From the NCBI RefSeq assembly GCF_016618195.1, contig NZ_CP067099.1, forward strand, positions 1 through 64,000: a stretch of DNA of 64,000 nucleotides, read 5' to 3'. The position numbers and the translations under genes were made by a program. Shown here one piece after another: positions 29,123 through 38,171 of this stretch. The notes beneath the pieces are model-generated. The model ran no database searches, was not told where the DNA came from, and saw nothing but the letters and a program-made list of their open reading frames with translations. The DNA comes from Providencia manganoxydans. GTDB lineage: Bacteria; Pseudomonadota; Gammaproteobacteria; Enterobacterales; Enterobacteriaceae. Position 1 is the first letter of the stretch, and every line of letters begins with the position of its first letter.

Positions 29123-29164
29123 TATCATGGTGGTTAAACTAGTACTTATTTAATCACCATGATA
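29123..29164. terminator. Strong hairpin downstream of the MFS gene
   Basis: The arms TATCATGGTGGTTAA (29123-29137) and TTAATCACCATGATA (29150-29164) pair with one G-U wobble. No U-run follows on the plus strand. It lies 35 bp after the stop, so an mRNA 3'-end or terminator role is likely. Confidence 0.45.
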
Positions 29165-29170
29165 AATGCT

Positions 29171-29341
29171 TACCCCTCTTGTTTGAGTAAGAAAAGAGGA
29201 TTACATAGCCTTTGAGTGGTTTTCATTTCTTGTACTCTGTTATCATAATCAACAATTTCACTATTATTTTTTAATTGCATTAAATTTAGACACACTAATG
29301 GTATATCAGGTTTAAATAGATTATATATTATTACGTCAATT
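29171..29341 (-). pseudogene. Possible remnant of a protein-coding gene
   Basis: Reading on the minus strand gives an open frame with protein-like composition: YNLFKPDIPLVCLNLMQLKN, then EIVDYDNRVQEMKTTQR, ending LFLLKQEG and a stop at 29171. It has no start codon and no upstream continuation past a TGA. I do not recognise it. It may be a decayed C-terminus, or chance in AT-rich DNA. The rest of the 29089-29427 gap holds only the hairpin at 29123-29164. Confidence 0.25.
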
Positions 29342-29427
29342 CATTTTAAATAAACAATCTAATTTATTATACGTTAATAAAAAAGAATAACCGTATGCTA
29401 AAGGTTAGCACACGGTTTATATCAAAT

Positions 29428-30909
29428 TTAATTTTTTCTGAAAAATAAAGGAAGTAATAATGTGCTTAGTATCAAAATAACCAACGTTGATATCATGACC
29501 CCCGTGAATGCTTGGTCAAAAGCAATATTAGCCTGCGTGATTAATACATTAGCACTATCACTAGGCAAGCTTTCTGCAACGATAAATGCTTCATCAATAC
29601 TGTCATAAGCTTTTGTATCAACAATAACGTCATCAGGTAACGATAGTTTCATAGTATAAATGGCACTCATCAGCCCTCCCATGAAGGTCACACCTAGAAC
29701 ACTACCGATTTCATAAGCAACCTCTTCAATAGATGCAGCCATACCTGCTTTACTATCTGGAGCATTTAACATAACAGTGGTTGATGCTGTGGTGAACGCA
29801 ACTCCTAGCCCAAAGCCAATAAAAAATAAGAATGCTAATAATATGGCTCCAGTTGAGCTTTGATATACATATGTAAGGCCGATCACCCCAATCAATGTAC
29901 AAACAAAGCCAAAAATAGTGAGATATCTTTCACCTATTTTATGTAAAAACATACCTGCTAAAGGACCGGCTAATACCGATGCCAATGGAATAGGAATGAT
30001 ATACATCGCGGCTTGAAGGGGGGTATACCCCATCACGAGTTGCAGTCTTTGGCTTAACAGCAATTCAATACCAACAATAATCACCATTGATAATATGGCC
30101 ATAATAACGCCAGCGCTAAAACGTGGGTTAGCAAATAATTTAAAATCAATCATTGGCGATTGAGAACCCATTTGTCTACGGGTAAATATTGTCAAAAATA
30201 CGCCACCAATTACCGCTGCAATAACAAATTCCCACCAGTTTGTATAAGGTTTACCGAGTTCTTTTAAAGCATAAATAGCTCCTATCAAGCCAATCAGCAC
30301 CAAACCAGAACCCATATAATCAATTTTTTGCGAACCTTCACCACCACATTTAGGAATGAGAAAACACGCAAAAGGTAATACAAGTAATACAACAGGCACA
30401 TTAATTAAAAAAACCGATCCCCACCAGAAATGGTTAAGCAAGATCCCTCCAACTAAAGGCCCTATTGCGGCTCCACCGGAAGCAACCGCAGACCAAATAC
30501 CAATTGCTAACGCACGTTCTTTTGGCTCTAGAAAAACATGTCTAACGATCGATAAGGTGGCAGGCATACTCATTGCAGCCCCAACAGCCAAAAAACCACG
30601 TGATAAAATCAAACTCGTGGCTGTAGGCGAAAATGCAGCACAAAGTGATGCAAGTGCAAATAGGGGTAATCCCATCAAAAACATGGTCTTATGACCAATA
30701 CGATCACTTAACATACCCGCAGCAGGCAATAACCCAGCCACAATCAATGGATAAGCATTCATGATCCATAATTTTTCGGAAGATGTTGCTCCTAAATCAT
30801 GTGTTAATCGAGGTAAAGCGGTATATAACACAGTGACATCGATAACGATGAGGAAAAGTACACTTGAAACTAGAAGTAAAATAATCCAGCGTTTGTAATC
30901 TGCTAGCAT
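29428..30909 (-). CDS. smvA: MFS efflux pump SmvA (14-TM, cationic biocide/methyl viologen export)
   Basis: The 493-residue protein has 14 predicted helices (DHA2/QacA type). It contains motif A GMLSDRIGHKTMF near 65, motif C GIWSAVASGGAAIGPLVGG near 136 and AAMSMPATLSIVRHVF. It resembles SmvA of Salmonella and Klebsiella, which exports methyl viologen, chlorhexidine and other cationic biocides. The adjacent divergent TetR gene is the smvR arrangement known from those genera. In Providencia and Proteus such pumps contribute to biocide tolerance in published work; I infer the same here. The operator candidate lies in the 94-bp gap. Confidence 0.85.
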   Translation of the reverse strand: MLADYKRWIILLLVSSVLFLIVIDVTVLYTALPRLTHDLGATSSEKLWIMNAYPLIVAGLLPAAGMLSDRIGHKTMFLMGLPLFALASLCAAFSPTATSLILSRGFLAVGAAMSMPATLSIVRHVFLEPKERALAIGIWSAVASGGAAIGPLVGGILLNHFWWGSVFLINVPVVLLVLPFACFLIPKCGGEGSQKIDYMGSGLVLIGLIGAIYALKELGKPYTNWWEFVIAAVIGGVFLTIFTRRQMGSQSPMIDFKLFANPRFSAGVIMAILSMVIIVGIELLLSQRLQLVMGYTPLQAAMYIIPIPLASVLAGPLAGMFLHKIGERYLTIFGFVCTLIGVIGLTYVYQSSTGAILLAFLFFIGFGLGVAFTTASTTVMLNAPDSKAGMAASIEEVAYEIGSVLGVTFMGGLMSAIYTMKLSLPDDVIVDTKAYDSIDEAFIVAESLPSDSANVLITQANIAFDQAFTGVMISTLVILILSTLLLPLFFRKN

Positions 30910-30967
30910 AAAATAATCTCTACACGTTTATTTAATCACTATTCATTAATGATCGTGCTACAATATA

Positions 30968-30985
30968 AATCCATACGTATGTATT
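30968..30985. promoter_or_regulatory. SmvR operator candidate
   Basis: AAT-C-CATACGTATG-T-ATT is an 18-bp palindrome with one mismatched pair around a perfect 10-bp core CATACGTATG (30972-30981). It lies 18 bp upstream of smvR and 58 bp from smvA, suiting a TetR dimer that represses both promoters. Confidence 0.65.
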
Positions 30986-31003
30986 GAAAAGAGGTTTTTT
31001 TAA

Positions 31004-31540
31004 ATGGGACGTCAACGAACGATTGATCGCGATAAAGTACTTGATGCTGCTGAAGACATTGTCATTAAACAAGGTGCTGCGGCTCTGACTATTGATGCTG
31101 TTGCAAAATCAATGGGAATTTCTAAAGGTGGAGTTCAATATTGTTTTGGAAACAAAGAAGCTTTAATCGACGCTATGTTTGATCGCTGGAGCTACTCCTA
31201 TGATCAAATATTTAACCGTGAAATTGAAAAAGATGACTCCCCTGAAAACCGTATCAATGCCCATCGACTCGCAACATACGAGCACGATAAAACCGCCATT
31301 GCAAAAGGAGCCGCATTAATGGCTTCATTATTACAAACACCTGAATACTTAGAAAGTACACGAACTTGGTATCGAGATCGTTTACGTAACCTAGACACGT
31401 CAACAGATCAAGGGAAACGCGCTCGTTTAATGTTTCTTGCCACCGAAGGTGCTTTTATACTGCGCTACTTTGGGTTAATGGATATTGATGATAACGAATG
31501 GCAAGAAATGTTCCGTGATATGTCACGTTTCTTAGGTTAA
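31004..31540 (+). CDS. smvR: TetR-family repressor SmvR
   Basis: This 178-residue TetR protein has an N-terminal HTH (about 8-55, IDRDKVLDAAEDIVIKQGAA, SMGISKGGVQYCFGNKEALI) and a helical C-terminal ligand domain. It is divergent from smvA with a palindrome between them, matching the smvA-smvR pairs of other Enterobacterales, where SmvR represses the pump. Start ATG 31004 has GAGG 9 bases upstream. The symbol rests on the pairing and on similarity recalled, not on a search. Confidence 0.82.
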   Translation: MGRQRTIDRDKVLDAAEDIVIKQGAAALTIDAVAKSMGISKGGVQYCFGNKEALIDAMFDRWSYSYDQIFNREIEKDDSPENRINAHRLATYEHDKTAIAKGAALMASLLQTPEYLESTRTWYRDRLRNLDTSTDQGKRARLMFLATEGAFILRYFGLMDIDDNEWQEMFRDMSRFLG

Positions 31541-31589
31541 GTAATCCCATTAAAAAATTAAAAGATAACAGTGATAACTTGAGTTCCCA

Positions 31590-32426
31590 TCATCCATCTA
31601 ACCATCGTTTTGCTTGCAAAATTAGCGGTAAATCGACCATTTTCCCATCGACTTTAAATGCATATTGGTCTTGAGCTTTATGTAACACAGCTTTAGACCA
31701 AGCGACCTGCTGCTCGCTTATATCAAACGACTGTTTGATTATTGGAACTTGAGCCGGATGGATTGCTAATTTAGCAGTGAAACCTAAAGCTTTACCATGT
31801 AAGCATTCGGCCTCAAGTACTGATAACTCATCAATATCCGGTGTTACACAATCAATGGGAGATAAAAGCCCCGCTAAGCGTGAAGCAAGCACTACCTGTG
31901 TTCTTGCAAATAACAACGATTCTCGTGACATGTCACACTGCATATCTAATGAGAAATCTAACGAACCAAATGCCAAACGGTAAACCCCTGAACTCGCAAT
32001 CTCATGTATACGATGTAGCCCCCATGCCGTTTCAATAATCGCGATGATGGGGCAATCTTTATCGGCAGATAAGTGAGAAAGCAGATGTGTTCTCACTTTA
32101 TTAACCATGATTGCAGATTCAACTTTAGGTATAACAAGATAAGACAAATAAGGTAATAAATGATTATTGGTTATCCAATCAATATCTTTTTGATATTCAA
32201 CACTATCTGGTTGGTTAATTCGAATCGCTATTTTGGGTGATTGCCCATTCTGTTGATAATTTATTAGCCAGCTTGCAATTTCTTGTCTAGCTATAGGTTT
32301 ATGTAAAGGATGAACTGAATCTTCTAGGTCTAAAATCAATACATTTGAACCACTAATACAAGCTTTATCAAAGAATTGAGGATGATCACCGGGAACAAAT
32401 AAATAAACCGTTGCATAATCAGCCAT
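31590..32426 (-). CDS. HpcH/HpaI aldolase / CitE-like lyase, siderophore locus
   Basis: This 278-residue TIM-barrel protein is of the citrate lyase beta-subunit/HpcH type. It contains VYLFVPGDHPQFFDKACIS at the start, metal/substrate motifs LILDLEDSVHP near 30, AIIETAWGLHRI near 128, and FGSLDFSLDM near 150. In staphyloferrin B loci SbnG, from a related fold, makes the citrate unit; this protein is nearer CitE. It faces the NIS synthetase gene across a Fur-like box and so likely belongs to the same regulon. Whether it makes citrate, cleaves a CoA ester or supplies another acid is open. Confidence 0.75.
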   Translation of the reverse strand: MADYATVYLFVPGDHPQFFDKACISGSNVLILDLEDSVHPLHKPIARQEIASWLINYQQNGQSPKIAIRINQPDSVEYQKDIDWITNNHLLPYLSYLVIPKVESAIMVNKVRTHLLSHLSADKDCPIIAIIETAWGLHRIHEIASSGVYRLAFGSLDFSLDMQCDMSRESLLFARTQVVLASRLAGLLSPIDCVTPDIDELSVLEAECLHGKALGFTAKLAIHPAQVPIIKQSFDISEQQVAWSKAVLHKAQDQYAFKVDGKMVDLPLILQAKRWLDG

Positions 32427-32500
32427 GGTTGTACCTTTCTTGTTAATTATTTGAATAGCATATTTATTTCCTTTCGCTCACATCTGAGAATAAAAAAAAG

Positions 32501-32515
32501 AATAATTATCATTTA
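32501..32515. promoter_or_regulatory. Fur-box-like site in the siderophore divergent promoter
   Basis: AATAATTATCATTTA resembles degenerate Fur boxes (GATAAT-type hexamers on both strands). It lies between the divergent lyase gene (start 32426) and the NIS synthetase gene (start 32645). The match is partial, but the locus is a siderophore operon. Confidence 0.6.
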
Positions 32516-32644
32516 CTATTTTTTTTTGTAATGCTAACGTTATTAGAATCTTCTTTCAAGTATTCTTATCTATATTCTCTCGTTAATGAATATAGATTAT
32601 ATATGACGTTAATTGATTCATTTTCACAGCTTAAGAGGCTGATT

Positions 32645-34519
32645 ATGATAAATAACCCTATAAATAAAGCAGCTTTTAGCATTAATGAAAAACACTCGAA
32701 TAATAATAGTCTTAGACGCTTTATTCATTGTTTATTTGCTGAGAACCTCATTGATAAAAAACGAATTTATTGGGATACAGATCATTGCGGATATATTTAC
32801 AAACTCAAGAACGCTCCTGATAAAATCCTTTTTAATAATATGGAAATCTACCCGGCAGATACATTCTTTAATTATGGGGATATTTATTTAATTAATAAAA
32901 ACAATCAAAAAGAAATTATTCAAACGACAGATTATCTTCTGGATAAGTTAGTCGATGAATTAGATATAAAATTTAATCATAATAATATAAATAAATTAAA
33001 ATCAGATATTAAAAATAGTATCAATAATGATATTAACGCACGCAACTATCGTACCAAATGGTTAACACAGATTAACTCTCAAATGGAAGAAGGCAATATC
33101 CGCTACTTCACTGATTGGGTTGCTGAACAATATAGTGTACGTAATGCAGCTTTGTTTCTTGATCAATGGGGGTCATTAGAAGGTCATCCTTATTATCCGA
33201 CATGGAAAAGTAGACCAAACATGAGTTTTCAAGATGTCGCCGCTTACTCTCCTGAATTTAATGCAACCGTCAATTTAACAATTATGGCTCTTCGCCGAGA
33301 TATGGCCTATGTTGAATCACTACCGCATGTGTCAAATATTCACGAGTGGTTCCTTCAACAATTCCCTATCGTCGCTCAGCAATGGGTTAAATGGCTCAGC
33401 CAACAAGGGAAAGATCCGCAACAATGGCTACCCCTTCCCGTTCATGAATGGCATTTAAATCATTGGGTAAAACAACAAGCAGCTTCACTAATTGAAGATG
33501 AGATTCTATTGATTGATGGCCCTCAGTTAGAAACAAAACCTACTATGTCATTTCGAACAATGCTACCAACAGATGCGGCTAATCGCGCATTTATCAAGCT
33601 ACCCATCGCCGTTTGGATGACTAGCGAAATGCGTAGCTTACAAGCGAAATCTATTCATATGGGGCCTAGGATCAGTCAGCTCATTGACGATATTTTAAAT
33701 CACGAACATGGTTTCAATGGAAAAATCCAGTCTCTGCGTGAAGATATGGGAATTTATTACCGCCATGCGATCGAGCAAGATGATGCCGCAGGCCGCTTTC
33801 TTTCAGTCGTATTTCGTTGCGCCGAGGTTTATGAAAACAACGATCATTTACTGCCCATAACTGTAGCAACTCTGTTTACTGATTTACCCTATCAGCCTCG
33901 GCCAATATTTACTGAACTGATTGAAAAATCAAGTTTAACACCTAGACAATGGTTTAACCATTATGCAACTGTGATTTTAGAGCCTTGTATTTCACTGTTT
34001 TTACTTTATGGGGTGGCTCTGGAAGCCCACCAGCAAAATACGCAAGTACTTTTCACTGCCCAAGGCATTCCTGAAAAGTTTTTAATACGCGATTATGGTG
34101 ATGGACGAACTTTTTTACCGCTATTGAACCAACGAGATTATCAGCTACAAGCTTATCGCTGGCCTGGTATCTTACCGACTGTTTTTGAAGAAGATATAGA
34201 GCCAGTTAGAACGTTTTTAATCGATGCTTGTTTAGTCAGTCATTTACATGAATTAGCCGTGCATCTAACCCGATATTATCGATTGACCAATCATCAACTC
34301 TGGGGAGAATTAAAAACCATTGTCCATGATATTTTTAAACAACTCCAACCTCGAATTGATGCCAATTTATGGCAGCATGAATATCAAATATTTATGAATG
34401 CGCCTTGGCAAACGCGTTCGCTACTTAGTATGCATATTCAACAATATACTAATTATCGAATACAACATGGGTTAACCAATCCTTTTCGGTTATTCCCCGA
34501 AATAATTAGCACTCCATAA
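32645..34519 (+). CDS. NRPS-independent siderophore (NIS) synthetase, IucA/IucC family
   Basis: This ATP-dependent enzyme condenses a carboxylate such as citrate with an amine. Of the possible starts I choose ATG 32645 (MINNPINKAAFSINE), with AAGAGG 6 bases upstream, not ATG 32531 lying in the promoter region. It is 624 residues long. The family shows GHPYYPTWKSRPNMSF near 180 (substrate loop), KLPIAVWMTSEMRSLQ near 355 and the C-terminal FhuF-like domain with AHQQNTQVLF and FLIRDYGDGRTFLPL near 510. It is the only NIS synthetase in the locus, so a simple siderophore with one or two amine couplings is suggested. Confidence 0.9.
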   Translation: MINNPINKAAFSINEKHSNNNSLRRFIHCLFAENLIDKKRIYWDTDHCGYIYKLKNAPDKILFNNMEIYPADTFFNYGDIYLINKNNQKEIIQTTDYLLDKLVDELDIKFNHNNINKLKSDIKNSINNDINARNYRTKWLTQINSQMEEGNIRYFTDWVAEQYSVRNAALFLDQWGSLEGHPYYPTWKSRPNMSFQDVAAYSPEFNATVNLTIMALRRDMAYVESLPHVSNIHEWFLQQFPIVAQQWVKWLSQQGKDPQQWLPLPVHEWHLNHWVKQQAASLIEDEILLIDGPQLETKPTMSFRTMLPTDAANRAFIKLPIAVWMTSEMRSLQAKSIHMGPRISQLIDDILNHEHGFNGKIQSLREDMGIYYRHAIEQDDAAGRFLSVVFRCAEVYENNDHLLPITVATLFTDLPYQPRPIFTELIEKSSLTPRQWFNHYATVILEPCISLFLLYGVALEAHQQNTQVLFTAQGIPEKFLIRDYGDGRTFLPLLNQRDYQLQAYRWPGILPTVFEEDIEPVRTFLIDACLVSHLHELAVHLTRYYRLTNHQLWGELKTIVHDIFKQLQPRIDANLWQHEYQIFMNAPWQTRSLLSMHIQQYTNYRIQHGLTNPFRLFPEIISTP

Positions 34520-34585
34520 AATAAGAAGGCGATTATAACGCTGTTCCCTTCATTTTATTAAAAATTAATTGAATGATATTTAAAT

Positions 34586-36757
34586 ATGAAAAATAAACCA
34601 ATAATGAAAAAAAGCAAATACACAGCTAAAAATATAAACATATATTCTACGTGGTTATATGTTGTTATAGGGCTATCCAGTACAATAACTGCACATGCTC
34701 AAACTAACGAGCCTAAAAATAAAGATAGTCTCTTTGTAACCACAAAAAGTAATAATAACCAACAACCTAATAATTTTTCATCTCGAACAATGCAAGCTGG
34801 GTTATTAGGTGATAAAGATATTATGGATATTCCATTTAATATCTCGAATTACAATTCTACCTATATGCAGTCACAACAAGCACAGCAAATTTCAGATATT
34901 TTATCCCATGATACCTCAATACAGATTAGTAGCTCAAAAGGTGGGCTTCTTGATTCTTTATATATTCGAGGATTTCCGATTACTGAAGGTAATATCGGCG
35001 AGTTTGCATTAAATGGAATTTATGGTGTATCTCCTAATTTTCAGCTGTTAACTGATTATGCAGAGCGTGTTGATATCTTAAAAGGGCCAGCTTCACTGCT
35101 ATACGGTATGTCTCCTGAAGGAGGTGTCGGTGGCGTTATCAACGTCGTGACTAAGCGTGCAAGTGCCCAGCCTATTACGCAATTAACCGCTCAGTACCTC
35201 AGTGATTCACAATTAGGCGGCAAACTGGATGTAGGACGCCTCTATGACCTAGGGAATAACCAATATTTTGGTATCCGTATTAACGGTAGCTACACCAATG
35301 GTGATACCCCCGTAGACCATCAAAAACGTAGGCTAGGTGTTGGTGCAATTGCCTTAGATTACTCTAATGAACGTTTTCGCGCGTCCTTAGATTTAATTAC
35401 TCAAAACCAAAACATGAATGCGAGTAACCGGCCTTTTTATTTAGGTGCTGATGGCATTGTTCCTTCTGCCCCAAATGGAAAAACTAATTTAGCCAGCCCT
35501 TGGACATGGTGGAAATCTAATGATGATTCCGCACTACTGCATATGGAATATGACATATTAAGTAATACTTCTCTATTTATGGACATAGGCGGAGCACATA
35601 CCCGTATTGATCGAGTTAGTGAACAAACCTATACCATTCTTAACGACCAAGGTGATATATCAACCTATATCATGAATTTTCAAAGCAAAACTCAACGCTA
35701 TTCAATGGGGACTGGGGTTAAAAGCGAATTCATGACAGGGGATATATCACACCAACTCGCATTACAATGGAATCAATATTTTGATCGCTATAATGTCGGT
35801 ACTACAGCAGGGACACCTTATATAACCAATCTATTTAACCCTACTTATATTGATAAACAGATCCCGACTTACCCTGAAATAACTAAGCGCTCTGAAAATA
35901 CACTGTCAGGAATCTCCTTCGTCGATACTATTGGTTTCTTTAATGATGATTTTATGGTGACTCCAGGAGTTCGCTATCAAAAAGTACAGTCTGATAACTT
36001 TACTTCAGGCCAGCTTTCAACGCGTTATGATGAGTCCGCAATAACACCTCTCATCGGAGTATTATTTAAACCTACAGAAGATATTTCTCTATATGCAAAT
36101 TATGTAGAAGGGCTAAGTAAAGGCAGTGCAGCACCAGCCAATGCAAAAAACAGTGGCGAAATGATGAAACCATTTCGTTCAAAACAGTACGAGTTAGGTG
36201 TGAAATATGAACGACCTTCCGCAATAACAACATTAAGCCTATTCCAAATTAGTAAACCAAGTGGGTCATTAGATCCTCACAGTATGATTTATTCAGCAAA
36301 TGATGAACAAAGAAATAGGGGGATAGAACTGAGCATATCAGGTAAACCTTTTGAATCTCTTCGTTTAACGGGAGGAGTTACTTATATTCAAGCTGAGCTG
36401 ACTAAAACTGCATCAGGACAAAATAAAGGTCATGAACCAATAGGTGTATCACCGTGGGTAGCGAATATTGGTGCAGAATATGATATTCCCTCAGTTTCTG
36501 GTTTAAGTATCAATGGCAATGTTAATTATCACACTCGCCAATACGTAAACAAAGAAAATACGCATTCAATTCCTTCATGGACAACTGTTGATGTCGGTTC
36601 TGCTTACAAAACAACGGTGTCTAATACCCCTGTCACTTTAAGGTTAAATATCAACAATATTTTAAATGAACGTTATTGGTCTGGTGTAGCGTCTTATAGC
36701 ACTTTCGCTCAAGGCTCACCAAGAACGGTAATGGGATCAATCACTGTTGACTTTTAA
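34586..36757 (+). CDS. TonB-dependent siderophore receptor
   Basis: This 723-residue outer-membrane receptor has an N-terminal signal sequence (about 1-40; LYVVIGLSSTITAHA, then a likely cut), a plug domain (about 75-200, SLYIRGFPITEGNIGEFALN and GPASLLYGMSPEGGVGGVIN) and a 22-strand barrel ending in aromatic ...GSITVDF. It imports a ferric siderophore using TonB energy. It follows the NIS synthetase gene by 66 bp in the operon and is the probable receptor for the locus's own product. The order synthetase-receptor-decarboxylase recalls the pbtA-ireA region of Proteus mirabilis, from memory only. Confidence 0.9.
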   Translation: MKNKPIMKKSKYTAKNINIYSTWLYVVIGLSSTITAHAQTNEPKNKDSLFVTTKSNNNQQPNNFSSRTMQAGLLGDKDIMDIPFNISNYNSTYMQSQQAQQISDILSHDTSIQISSSKGGLLDSLYIRGFPITEGNIGEFALNGIYGVSPNFQLLTDYAERVDILKGPASLLYGMSPEGGVGGVINVVTKRASAQPITQLTAQYLSDSQLGGKLDVGRLYDLGNNQYFGIRINGSYTNGDTPVDHQKRRLGVGAIALDYSNERFRASLDLITQNQNMNASNRPFYLGADGIVPSAPNGKTNLASPWTWWKSNDDSALLHMEYDILSNTSLFMDIGGAHTRIDRVSEQTYTILNDQGDISTYIMNFQSKTQRYSMGTGVKSEFMTGDISHQLALQWNQYFDRYNVGTTAGTPYITNLFNPTYIDKQIPTYPEITKRSENTLSGISFVDTIGFFNDDFMVTPGVRYQKVQSDNFTSGQLSTRYDESAITPLIGVLFKPTEDISLYANYVEGLSKGSAAPANAKNSGEMMKPFRSKQYELGVKYERPSAITTLSLFQISKPSGSLDPHSMIYSANDEQRNRGIELSISGKPFESLRLTGGVTYIQAELTKTASGQNKGHEPIGVSPWVANIGAEYDIPSVSGLSINGNVNYHTRQYVNKENTHSIPSWTTVDVGSAYKTTVSNTPVTLRLNINNILNERYWSGVASYSTFAQGSPRTVMGSITVDF

Positions 36758-36768
36758 GAGGTAAAATC

Positions 36769-38163
36769 ATGGTGGATCAAACTAGCTTAGTCGATATCTC
36801 AACTGTTACTCTTTTATCAGCAAAAACAATCGCCCCAATAGAGCTTCCTCCTATTATGGATCCTCTAATTCATCAATTATGTTTTGCTAATAATGAACAG
36901 CTTGTCGGCTTGATTAAGCGGTATGGTTCACCATTGAACTTAGTTTTTCCTCATACAATGAAACAAAATATCCTAAAATTGAAAGCCGTTTTTCAAGAAC
37001 ATCACGTGAAAGGATGCATTTTATATGGCGTAAAAGTTAATCAATCAAATATCCTACTCAAAACAGCTATCGAAGAAAATATTGGCGTTGATGTTTCAAG
37101 CCTCCATGAATGGAGAGACGCTTACCAATACGGTATTTCACCTGAAAAACTCTGCGCGACAGGGCCCGCCAAAACAGATGATTTCCTCTGGCAACTTATA
37201 TTACATCATTCGCTGATTGTCGTAGATTCCCTTGAAGAGCTACACGATATTCTGCGTTTATTAGGATCTCATTCACGTAAAGCAAGAATATTATTGCGCT
37301 ATCAACCGCATTCAAGCCATTCACGATTTGGTATGAAATACCCAGCTTTTGTTAGTGCTCTTAAATTAGTTAAACAACATAATCAATTACAATGGCAAGG
37401 TATTCACTTCCATTTAGGTGGCTATACACTAACCTCACGGGTGCAAGCTTTTCACGAAATATTACCACTGATTGAATTATCCCAACAATTAGGGCTTAAC
37501 ATCCAAACTATCGATATCGGAGGTGGGCTACCGATTCAATATGTCCCAACAGAACACTATCAAACTTGGATTAATAATCAAACTACTGAAACTTATCAAA
37601 ATCACTGTATTCCAGCCGATTTTTATCCTTATGGTAGTGAACAATCCGCCGAACAATGGCTTAACGCCTTACTGACAAGCCAATGTACGGATAATGAGAC
37701 TATAGCCCAATACATTAATAGGCTAAATATCACACTAACGATAGAACCTGGCCGTAGCCTTGTCGATCAAAGTGCTATCACTCTATTTCGAGTAGTGCGT
37801 ACCTGCCAGCAATCCAAACACCCTATTATATTTGTTGAAGGCAGTAGTTTTAGCGCCTGTGAAACATGGTTTAACTCTGAGTTTTTAATCGACCCCTTTC
37901 ATATTGTTACTAAGCACGCAAAACAACAACCTATCCGAGCTTGGATAGCGGGACATAGTTGTTTAGAAGATGACGTTATTACTCACAGGCTTATTTTATT
38001 TAATAACCTTCCCCAAGCAGGTGACTTATTAGGATTCGTTAATACTGCGGGATATCAAATGGATTTGCTTGAAAATCAATTTCATCGACACCCAATACCT
38101 TGTCGGTTATATGCACAGGAAAACAATGTTGGGCAGTTTATCTTTTTCAAAGACACTAAATAG
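36769..38163 (+). CDS. PLP-dependent decarboxylase (group III, Orn/DAP/SbnH-like)
   Basis: This 464-residue alanine-racemase-fold protein is of the Orn/Lys/diaminopimelate decarboxylase type. The PLP lysine lies in CILYGVKVNQSNILL near 85. GIHFHLGGY near 220, TIDIGGGLP near 250 and IEPGRSLVDQS near 328 are standard landmarks. It has the SbnH feature set and thus probably decarboxylates a diaminopropionyl- or amino-acid-citrate intermediate, or a free amino acid. ATG 36769 has AAGAGG 9 bases upstream and follows the receptor by 11 bp. Confidence 0.82.
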   Translation: MVDQTSLVDISTVTLLSAKTIAPIELPPIMDPLIHQLCFANNEQLVGLIKRYGSPLNLVFPHTMKQNILKLKAVFQEHHVKGCILYGVKVNQSNILLKTAIEENIGVDVSSLHEWRDAYQYGISPEKLCATGPAKTDDFLWQLILHHSLIVVDSLEELHDILRLLGSHSRKARILLRYQPHSSHSRFGMKYPAFVSALKLVKQHNQLQWQGIHFHLGGYTLTSRVQAFHEILPLIELSQQLGLNIQTIDIGGGLPIQYVPTEHYQTWINNQTTETYQNHCIPADFYPYGSEQSAEQWLNALLTSQCTDNETIAQYINRLNITLTIEPGRSLVDQSAITLFRVVRTCQQSKHPIIFVEGSSFSACETWFNSEFLIDPFHIVTKHAKQQPIRAWIAGHSCLEDDVITHRLILFNNLPQAGDLLGFVNTAGYQMDLLENQFHRHPIPCRLYAQENNVGQFIFFKDTK

Positions 38164-38171
38164 GTAAGCTT

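Noticed and set aside
32531..32644. 38-residue N-terminal extension of the NIS synthetase
   Set aside because: ATG 32531 lacks a ribosome-binding site and falls beside the Fur-like box; ATG 32645 has AAGAGG at good spacing and the extension is unlike the family.
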